Positions 56,274 through 64,000 of a stretch of DNA of 64,000 nucleotides are shown one piece after another. The stretch is taken from NCBI GenBank assembly GCA_033032865.1, contig JAWHQI010000170.1, positions 1,237,001 through 1,301,000 on the forward strand, read 5' to 3'. Below the pieces are notes generated by a model, which saw nothing but the letters and a program-made list of their open reading frames with translations, had not been told where the DNA came from and searched no databases. This stretch comes from Dactylorhiza incarnata. Lineage: Eukaryota; Streptophyta; Magnoliopsida; Asparagales; Orchidaceae. The translations under genes and the position numbers were made by a program. Positions within the stretch are counted from its first letter, which is position 1; each line of letters begins with the position of its first letter.

Positions 56274-57186
56274 TGGTGCGTTCGGTTCACCGGAAATGGA
56301 CCGCTGGTTTTGGTTTTGGCGTTAAATAAAACATTTCTGTTGTTCGGTTCGCAGGAAATGCCGATTGAATTGGAATTGCTTAAAACCCAGGTTTTCATAT
56401 TTTGCCTTCGCCCATTTCTTCTGCTCTATGCTAGGTTTTGACGGAAGAAACGACGCCGACCTCGCCTCACGACCTTCTTCCTCTTCTCGCCTCTCCGATT
56501 TCGCTGCTTGTGAGTTACCTGGCTTCGTAATCCTCTTCATCTCCACTTCATATCATCTTCATCTTCCTCTTCATCTCACTTCATCTCCATTTTGGCAAAG
56601 ATTCCGCCTGCTATTGTCGTTGGTGCACTCCTGCTGGTCTTTTGCCCGATTTTGCCGGCGGTAAAGAGTTTTCCTTCCTCATTTTTGTTGTTTTTTGTTC
56701 ATGCAGTGTTTCTTCTCCTCCATTTCCTTTTTTTTCTTTTTTCACCTTTTTTTGCCGTCATCTTCATCTCAGGTATTATTATTATTATTTTTATGTTGGA
56801 GGTTTCACTTGATTTCTCCTGTAAAATTCAAACTTGAGAATCGAAGAAAATGTGGGTATCTAAACTGTATCATCCATGTTTAGTTATAAACTGTATCTTC
56901 CAAGCTATAACCCTGAAATGTGAAGTTGTTGAACTTGAAATGTGAAGTTGCTGCAAACCCGATGAATTCATTTGTATATGTTAAACAAAATTTCTGATTT
57001 CGTGCAATTCCGATGAATTTCATCCTACATCCGAACAGCAAAATTGCTCAATTACAATTCCTGCAGCTGAAAACCTTCCTGCAGCCGAACAGCTTTTTTG
57101 GAATTCAGCAAAACCAAAACCTACTGGTTTTTGGTTTTACTGAATTCCAATTCTTTAAAACCAAAACCCGCGATCCGAACAGACCC
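56274..57186. mobile_element. PIF/Harbinger-like non-autonomous DNA transposon, about 913 bp
   Basis: The ends TGGTGCGTTCGGTTC and GATCCGAACAGACCC are imperfect inverted repeats (11 of 15 bases). Longer subterminal similarity follows (CAATTC-rich, AAAACC). The 3-bp TSD TAA is at 56271-56273 and 57187-57189. The paralogous flank of the intact gene reads GACACTAAAATTCATAG without it, a natural empty site. No transposase; the interior includes CT-rich and TTTTC-rich stretches. Confidence 0.75.
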
Positions 57187-57415
57187 TAAAATAATTCATA
57201 GTTTTATGTTTAAAGATAATTTTTATGAAAGTAAAAAATGGCCGAAATAAAAGACAGACGTAGAAATAATTAACTACAAACAAACACACACATACAAATG
57301 ATTAACTACAAACACACATATGAGCAAGTTTGTTAGTGGATAAGTCAAACTTATCCTAAACATTAAAAAAAAGTAGCATCTAAAATTTATTTGATTATTT
57401 TTTTAATATCATTCT

Positions 57416-57840
57416 TGTACAACCCATATTCTTCGAGGGTAGAATCCAATTCAGGTCACTTACGCAGAAGTTAAAGTCAAAGGTCAAAGCAGAAGCCAGA
57501 AGTCAGAGATCGAGAACAACTCAGTTAGGAGGAGCAGTAGAAGGCCTGGACGAGTATAAGCAAGCATGTGCGAGCAACCCCTCATACTCGTCAGGTGGGC
57601 GACCATAGAAAATACTCGTCGAAGCCAGACGAGATTCCCCTCACTGTCGCATAGTCGCCGGGTTGGGTTGGGCTATAAATAAGACACCCCTCCCCTTTGA
57701 TTTTCCTATAAATAGGACCACATGGGTAATTGGATTGACACTTTTGGTTGAGCTTTCATAACCTCATTTTCGAAGACTTGTCCCCCTGAGATCTTGACCG
57801 TCGCCTTCGACCGTCATCCTAGATACTCGCCAAGTTAGTG
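57416..57840 (+). mobile_element. LTR fragment of the gag-only (TGTACAACCC) superfamily
   Basis: Starts TGTACAACCCATATTC and is colinear with 63021-63450 and with 63452 onwards. It has two TATA-like CTATAAATA motifs near 57672 and 57708. It is broken off after GATACTCGCCAAGTTAGTG. It was present before the gene duplication. Confidence 0.75.
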
Positions 57841-58436
57841 TTAATGTATATTTGGTCAAATAACGGGTTCGAATGTATAACGGGTCAGTTGGGTACACGG
57901 ATACCCATCCCCGTAGACACTCCTAGGGTTTTCCCTAGGTATACCCACTAGGGGCAACGGAGAGTTGATTCCACTTTGATCCTCCTCCGGATGCTTCAAG
58001 CAAACCTCCCTCTCAATCTCGAATCACGCCCCTAGGGTTTACTCTCGTCCGCCGTTCGCAAGGGATCGCGCCGTCACTGTTCACGCGAAGGATCTGAGAT
58101 TCTTCCGCCCAGCCGCTCGCGATCGATGAAGAAGGAAGCCCGTTCGCTGTTCTCGTTCGCTAGAGCTCTCCCATCGTCGTTCGTGAAGAAGGAGACCTGC
58201 TGCCGGTCGCGTGATAGGTCGCCGCTCGTCTAGAGGATTTCTCGAGTTGCTCTCGCGATCCAGATCTGCAAGACGCCGCACGTCCAGACGAAGGAGTTCG
58301 TCGGATCTGCCACCGATCTGTCTTCGTGTTGCGCAAGAGGAGGGGTTCGTCGCTGCTGTTCTTGGACTGCCTCCGTGCGCGAAGAAGGAAATCGCCGGAT
58401 CCCAACCCTCCCGCCTCAGATCTGCCGCAGCACCGC

Positions 58437-58600
58437 CGTCCCAGCGGTTCCAAGGCCGTCTCAGTGGTTCCAAGGCCGTCTTAGCGGTTCCAAGGCCGTC
58501 TCAGCGGTTCCAGTCCGTCTCAGCGGTTCCAGTCCGTCTCAGCGGTTCTAGCTTCCCGTCTCAGCAGTTTTCCAGGTCGCCATCTCAGCGGTTCCAAACC
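58437..58600 (+). repeat. About 20-bp tandem repeat (CTCAGCGGTTCCA type)
   Basis: Seven to eight copies of CGTCTCAGCGGTTCCA(A/G), some with an AGGC insertion, so period 17-24 bp. Confidence 0.8.
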
Positions 58601-59825
58601 GCCTCCATCAGCAATCTCCCGCCACCGCCGTCTCCAAGCTAAAGCTCGTGTAGCCCTAGCGTTGTCGTCCGCCGACAGCGTCAGCGACAGCCCCCTGTCG
58701 CTATCGCCAGACGACAGTGTCGACGACAGCTCCCAGGAACCCCGTTCCTCCCTGTTTTCGTGTCGTTCTCTGACGGGCGCACAATGATGAAGGGGAACAA
58801 CATGGCGCCCCCCTTGCGGGGTGCGGCTCGGGCCGCACCCCCTTGGGGTGCGGCCAAGCCGCACCCTTGCGCGGTGCGGCCGAGCGGCACCCCCAAGGGT
58901 GTGGCCAATCCGCACCCTTTCCCGTAAGGGGATGCGGTCGTCTCCTCCCACCCTTTCTCTTACAGGGGGGCTCGCGAGGAGCCCTGCCAGGCATGCTCCT
59001 TATCAAGTACTCGGACCCCAGGACATTTCCATGTTCAATGGGGGCTCAGAACGCCTCCGCGCTCACGCGCACGCTCAGAACGCTTCTGAGCGCGCTCAGA
59101 ACGCCTCCGCGCCCACGCGCGCTCAGAACGCCTCTGCACTTACGCGCGCCCAAAACGCTTCTGAGCGCGCTCATAACGCCTCCGCGCTTACGCACGCTCA
59201 AAACGCTTTCCCAGTCGCCTAGATTGCCTCTCCGTTCGCTGCGCGGTCAGAACGCTTCTGAGCGCGCTCAGCTCACTTTTTTTCTTTCTGACTGCTCACA
59301 TTTTGTCTTTTCAGCATGCTCACTTTTTATCTTTTCAGTTTCTCATATTTTAGGAACAGCTTGTCGCCTTCTTCGCCTCTAACAAAACTGCCCGAACTGC
59401 CCGAAGGGCAAGATGGTCATTTACGAAAAATAGCGATCTGTGTGCCCCGAACCAGAAAACATGATTCGTCCGCCAGGTATTTATGGAAGTTACAAACGGC
59501 GAAATTACCGGACTACCCCCGACCAAAGCTATAAAAGGAGCCTCAGGGCTTCATTTCAGAGGACCTTGCCTTCTGCACACGGGAGAGCTTCTTGCAGACT
59601 TTTGCGGAATTCTCCTTCGGCGCTTGAGGATCTCCTTCGTGGACTTGAAGATTTCCTTCGTCTCGAAAGGCGACGCAGCTTCTCACTTTTGTTCTCCGGA
59701 GCCTTCTCACTTCTGTTCTCCGGAGCCTTCTCACTTTTGTTCTCCGGAGCCTTCTCACTTTTGTTCTCCAATATTCTCAGAAGGAAAAATACTTAGTTTT
59801 CCGAGAGGTGACCTGTCACCCTCGG

Positions 59826-59827
<2 letters not shown>

Positions 59828-59892
<65 letters not shown>
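59828..59892. repeat. CT dinucleotide microsatellite, about 32 units
   Basis: Uninterrupted CT run following a TATA-like motif 300 bp upstream, so possibly part of an LTR leader. Confidence 0.97.
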
Positions 59893-59893
<1 letters not shown>

Positions 59894-60200
59894 TATTGTA
59901 ACGAGCAGCGGTCTGTCGCGCTCGAATTCTAAGTACCAGATTGTAACCCCCAAAAGATAGTGAAGTTTGGTCGGCACAGCTCCGGTCGCGTGGTTTTTTA
60001 CCCTTTCCGGGTTTTCCATGCTAAAAAGTCTCAGTGTACTCAACGAATCTCAAATTGACTGTTTGCGCGCTTGGTTCGCTCCCGAGCTAAGGTGGTTCAA
60101 GTAAACCGGTCTACCAAGAGCCCTAAGCGACCCGCAACAAACAGCAACTTGTATTCAGCCCTGTCCATTTGTAACTAGCTGCCGAGTATTATTATTTGTG

Positions 60201-61173
60201 AAAGCTTGTGTTCATCTATTTGTGTCCTTATTTTCCTGTTGATTGACGTGTTCTTCCAACTCCAAATATTTCACACTCTCAAGCAGACAGTCGTCGCATA
60301 TTGTTGTGAGGCTAATTAATATATAAATTGAGAAGATTTTGTGTATGACATGCCAAATGATCAATAGACGTGGGAGAAGCAGGGTGAGCAAAAAGAATAA
60401 TTCCAATTCTTAAAAATTATCCCGCAGACGAACAACAATTTTGAAATTCAGACCCATACTATAATTCTCGGATGAATTCCAATTATAAAATTCAAATTCC
60501 TGCGATCCCTGTTTACTGTCAAAATTCTCACATGCAGTAATACGAATGTTGTGGTAGTAAATAACATATACAGTAAAAATCTTTATTGAACAATATGCAT
60601 GACACAACTAGGAGAAAATTAAATAAATGCATGAATTAAAGCAGGAGAAAATTTGACCGTCCGATGAAACACTGAGGATGCAACGGACACGCACGAACTA
60701 CGGAACCACCTAGCGGACGCACAAGATTTTTTGGAACCTTCAACGTCAAAGTCCGACGTTCAACCACACCGCCACCGGAGGCCAATATTTAGCGGCGTTA
60801 ATTAAATAACTAAATATTATTGATGTTTTTTATTATTATTATTAATAAGTCATAATATTGATTTTTTACTTAAGAATTTAAAACTAAATATTGATTTAGC
60901 GATGGTGTCTTCGCTACCCGCGCTGGGTGTGCACTGCGATATGCGAGATATTATAGAATTAAAGCAATCTTTCGGGTTAATTATAACAGAGTATGCAGGG
61001 GAACATAAAATTGTTGATTTAATTAATTATAACAGAGTATGTAGAGTTTATTGAACTTCAAGAGCAAAGTTTTGGTTATTCAAAGAAGCTCCGTTGAATT
61101 AATTAATTTCGCCGATGATTGCAGAGTTTATTGAACTCCAAGAGCAAAGTTTTGGTTATTGAGGCGTGCATAT
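60201..61173 (-). other. 3' flank of the intact glycosyltransferase
   Basis: 60201-60818 shows no feature. From about 60819 it is colinear with the outer 3' flank of the left copy (24247 on), then about two diverged 76-bp units (61030-61165) end at the stop codon. This looks like the ancestral state of the minisatellite. Confidence 0.75.
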
Positions 61174-62589
61174 TCAAACAAGCTCTGCAGAATTAGATGA
61201 TGCCTTCCAAAGGTTGACGATGGAGGTAAGCGCCATGTAAGAAGCCCCCTCGACTCCCACCGCCGTGGTGGCCGCCTGCTTGACCTCATGCATTCTTCGC
61301 CTCACCTCCTTCCCTTCGTCTCCTTCCATCAGTCGCCTCACCACCTCCGCAATCTCATCCTTATTCACCAACATTTCATTTTGCGGCGTTGGGCGCAGCG
61401 CGACTTTCAGCCCCTCCACGAGCAGCACAGCGTTCATGGGCTGCTCTGAGTAGAGCGGCCATGCTATCATTGGCACTCCATTCACCATGCTCTCCAGGGT
61501 CGAGTTCCACCCGCAATGCGATAAAAATCCGCCTATAGCTTCATGTGCTAGTATTTTCTCCTGCCGGGCCCATGAGTGCACGATCATGCCCGTGTCTTTT
61601 GTCCTCTCGATAAATCCTTGGGGTAGAAAGTCGAGAGGGTCGTTCCTTCCCCCTTGAGTACCAAAGTAATTCGCACTAGCGTCGGACCTCACCGGCGCAC
61701 GGACAATCCATAGAAACCTTTGACGGCTCAGTTCGAGTCCCAAGGCCATCTCCCTAGTCTGCTCCATAGAAAGTGTTCCGCCACTCCCGAGGGATATGAA
61801 TAGCACCGACCTATCCGGATGTTGGTCGAGCCACTGCATGTAGGAGCAATCTACTTTGCTTTCTAACTCGACTTTAGAAGTGATGGGCCCGACGGGAAAG
61901 ATCAAGGGCTTCCCCTTTCCCCTCTCTTTGAGAAACTTCGCCGCATCACCTTCCACGGCTTCAAAGCTGTTGACCATGATTCCATCGACTTGATCAACAT
62001 GCTTCGCATGTCGAACCATCCAAGCGAATTCCTCGCTCTCTTTATCTGTCGCGGATCGGCTAAAATCCTTGGCATGAAGTTGCACGCAGTCCGGTAGAGA
62101 TAGCATATGATCAACAAATGATTCACTGTAAAGATACGGAAGGTTGTGGAAGAATGAAAAATAAAAGAAGTTACTTGTAAAAAAGACGTATCGAGGAATA
62201 GAGAGCTCGGTAGCCACCGAGAGTGTATCTCCGCCAAAGAGGTCTATGATGTAGGCGACGATGCGGGTATTAAACTTTTGGAGATTTTGAAGAATCAAGC
62301 GTAGAAAAGGGATGGAACGAGCCACCATATGGGAGAGGCGTGTGACGATGTGAGCGCTGGCGGGGAGGTCGTCCAGGGGAATCCGAGGAAGGGAGACGGA
62401 AGAGATACCGACGGGAAGGGATGAGATCAATGATTGTTGGACGTGGGAGGAGAGATCAGAAAAAGTGATGATGGTAGCGGTTAGATTTTGGTGGATGAGG
62501 CGCTTAGCGAGCTCTACAAAGGGGATAAGGTGACCGATCCCCGGGCTTGGAAGAAGGACTACATGAGCCGCTGTATTTTGAACAACCAT
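61174..62589 (-). CDS. UDP-glycosyltransferase, UGT72-like (hydroquinone/phenol glucosyltransferase type), 471 aa
   Basis: Family 1 plant glycosyltransferase that moves a sugar, usually glucose, from UDP-sugar to a small acceptor in the cytosol. UGT72 relatives act on phenolics and monolignols; the acceptor here is unknown. Intact single-exon frame of 471 residues, typical length. The start is the only Met at the N-terminus (MVVQNTAAHVVLLPSPGIGH). His20 (in GIGHLIP) and Asp116 (in YIIDLFG) fit the catalytic dyad. The PSPG box spans W340 to Q383, exactly 44 residues, with HCGWNS at 359-363 and SEQ at the end. Before it, RNDPLDFLPQGFIERT is typical of UGT72B-like enzymes. The third box residue is Arg (WARQ) where WAPQ is commoner. 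No signal peptide or membrane segment. A TATA box lies about 105 bp upstream. A tandem copy at 54655-56070 is broken. Confidence 0.95.
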   Translation of the reverse strand: MVVQNTAAHVVLLPSPGIGHLIPFVELAKRLIHQNLTATIITFSDLSSHVQQSLISSLPVGISSVSLPRIPLDDLPASAHIVTRLSHMVARSIPFLRLILQNLQKFNTRIVAYIIDLFGGDTLSVATELSIPRYVFFTSNFFYFSFFHNLPYLYSESFVDHMLSLPDCVQLHAKDFSRSATDKESEEFAWMVRHAKHVDQVDGIMVNSFEAVEGDAAKFLKERGKGKPLIFPVGPITSKVELESKVDCSYMQWLDQHPDRSVLFISLGSGGTLSMEQTREMALGLELSRQRFLWIVRAPVRSDASANYFGTQGGRNDPLDFLPQGFIERTKDTGMIVHSWARQEKILAHEAIGGFLSHCGWNSTLESMVNGVPMIAWPLYSEQPMNAVLLVEGLKVALRPTPQNEMLVNKDEIAEVVRRLMEGDEGKEVRRRMHEVKQAATTAVGVEGASYMALTSIVNLWKASSNSAELV

Positions 62590-62690
62590 GATTTGTTTCC
62601 CAAAAGATAATTAAGCGAAGAACTAACTAGCTAGCCACAAATATGTAGAGGTAGATATAAGCATATATGGCATTGAACTAAGGATCTACA

Positions 62691-62700
62691 TATTTATATA
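62691..62700 (-). promoter_or_regulatory. TATA box of the intact glycosyltransferase
   Basis: Minus strand TATATAAATA about 105 bp upstream of the ATG, conserved in position in the duplicate. Confidence 0.7.
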
Positions 62701-63020
62701 GAAATTTTGTTTGTTTTACTTAGCATGTCGTTATCTTTTCTAAGTTTATATCATATTTTTTGTATTAGTATTCCTCCCATGAAAGACACTAAAATTCATA
62801 GTTTTATGTTTAAAGATAATTTTTATTAAAGTAAAAAATGGCCGAAATAAAAGACAGATGTAGAAATAATTAGCTACAAACACACATATATGTTTAAAGA
62901 CTATTCCTTTACTAAATTATTTTTATATAAATGATTACTAGAACACACACATTCAAATGATTAACTACAAACACATATGAGCGTTTAAAATTTATTTGAT
63001 TATTTTTTGAATATCATTCT

Positions 63021-63450
63021 TGTACAATTCATATTCTTCGAGGATAGGATCCAATTCAGGACACGTAGGAGAAGTCAAAGTCAAAGGTAAAAGCAGAAGC
63101 CAGAAGTCAGAGATTGGGAACAACTCAGTCAGCAGGAGCAGTAGAAGGCTTGGACGAGTATGAGCAAGCATGTGCGAGCAGCCTCTCATACTCGCTAGGT
63201 GGGCGACCATAGGAAATACTCGCCGAAGCCAGGCAAGATTCCCCTCAATGTCGCATAGTCGTCGGGTTGAGCTGGGCTATAAATAAGACCCCCCCCCCCC
63301 CCCCCCCCTCTCCTTTGGTTTTCCAATAAATAGGATCCATGGGTACTTGGATTGACACTTTTGGCTGAGCTTTCAGAATCCCGATCATTTTCGAAGACTT
63401 GTCCCCCTGAGATCTTGACCGTCACCTTCGACCGTCATCCTAGATACTCG
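63021..63450 (+). mobile_element. LTR fragment of the gag-only superfamily
   Basis: Paralogous to 57416-57840. It starts TGTACAATTC, has a C-run of about 18 near 63291-63308, and stops at GATACTCG just before another LTR of the same kind. Confidence 0.75.
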
Positions 63451-63451
63451 A

Positions 63452-64000
63452 TGTACAACCCATATTCTCGGAGGGCGGGACCCGGTTCAAGGCCACGTAG
63501 GCAGAAGTCAAAGGTCAACACAGAGAACAAGAGTCAAAGACTGAAGACAGCATAGCAAGCTGAGACAGCAGAAGGCCTGTGCGAGTATAGGCGAGCATGT
63601 GCGAGCTGCCCCTCATACTCGCCAGGTGGGCGACCATAGTCGATGCTCGTCGAAGCCAGGCGAGATCCCCTCAATGTCGCGTAGTCGTCGGGCAGGGTTA
63701 TGGCTATAAATATCCCCCCCCCCCCATCCCCTTTGGTTTTCTTATAAATAGGACTCAGGGGTACTTTGATTGGCACCTTTGGTTGAGCTTTCAGAATCTC
63801 ATTTTCAAAGACTTTTCCCCCTGTGAGTTCTTGACTGTCACCCTCGACCGTCATCTTAGATACTCGCCAAGTTGGTGTCTTCCTCGTATCCTCCTCGGCC
63901 ATCTTTGGTTGTGGAGAAGTCTCTACTGAGCTTCTGGGTACATGGTAGGACCTCCCTACCGCAGCATCTGGGGTCTCGTTGTTGCTCTTCTAGCCCTTTC
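63452..64000 (+). mobile_element. LTR start of a gag-only-type element, runs off the window
   Basis: Starts TGTACAACCCATATTCTCGG and continues past the truncation point of its neighbour (GCCAAGTTGGTGTCTTCC...). It has TATA-like GGCTATAAATA near 63700 and CTTATAAATAGG near 63742. The late part, TGGTAGGACCTCCCTACC, resembles GGCGGGACCTCCCCAC in the region 1 LTR (7522). The element's remainder is outside. Confidence 0.75.

Larger units (their letters stand above)
57841..60200. other. Unclassified repeat-rich insertion between the two glycosyltransferase copies
   Basis: No gene found. In order it holds a leader-like region with CCTAGGG palindromes (57925-57945), a CTCAGCGGTTCCA(A/G) repeat (58437-58600), GC-rich hairpins (58800-58945), a CAGAACGC repeat (59045-59290), a TATA-like GCTATAAAAGG (59525), a 24-bp repeat (59690-59775) and a CT microsatellite. 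The stretch 59940-60130 (GGTTTTTTACCCTTTCCGGG) resembles the 3' part of SIRE-type copia LTRs. It may be one or more solo LTRs. Confidence 0.45.

Noticed and set aside
58211..58642. 143-codon Ser/Arg-rich frame
   Set aside because: It runs through a short tandem repeat, is matched by minus-strand frames and has no domain.

Overview
Plant nuclear DNA dominated by nested LTR retrotransposons, with one intact host gene and one broken copy of it. The host genes are UDP-glycosyltransferases with the 44-residue plant PSPG box, and every large element ends TG...CA with a 5-bp target-site duplication (TSD). I cannot name the species; this is an angiosperm with a repeat-rich genome.

Region 1 (1551-21523) is a three-level nest. 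A Ty1/copia element (1556-21518, TSD ACAAC) holds a Ty3/gypsy chromovirus-like element (2280-17286, TSD GTTGT). That element carries, in the middle of its reverse transcriptase, a gag-only element (6683-12764, TSD TTTAG) whose interior is mostly tandem repeats. The copia copy is dead: stop codons, a frameshift, and an in-frame loss of the RT core. The gypsy copy has a good candidate 82-bp intron exactly at the gag/protease junction.

Region 2 (21524-24440) is low in genes: a CACTA-like terminus, a cluster of TCGACG-type motifs, a possible terminal exon and a short LTR that abuts the 3' flank of the first glycosyltransferase copy.

Region 3 (24441-54640) is a 76-bp minisatellite lying 3' of that gene copy, split by a 4.8-kb solo LTR 'F' (25153-53918, TSD CAGAG). 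F was itself hit by three elements: a deleted Athila-like element 'G' (26531-30976, TSD GAAAA), a minus-strand gag-only element 'H' related to the one in region 1 (31378-38521, TSD CCCAC), and a minus-strand element 'E' of F's own family with 5.2-kb LTRs around a 2-kb interior (40376-52696, TSD GGTGG).

Region 4 (54655-64000) is the tandem pair of UGT72-type genes on the minus strand. The left copy (54655-56070) has one nonsense codon; the right copy (61174-62589, 471 aa) is intact. Their 5' flanks are homologous but the left one holds a ~0.9-kb PIF/Harbinger-like insertion (TSD TAA) absent from the right. Both flanks carry the same LTR fragment of the gag-only superfamily, and a further LTR of that kind runs off the right edge. 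No RNA genes or CRISPR arrays were seen.
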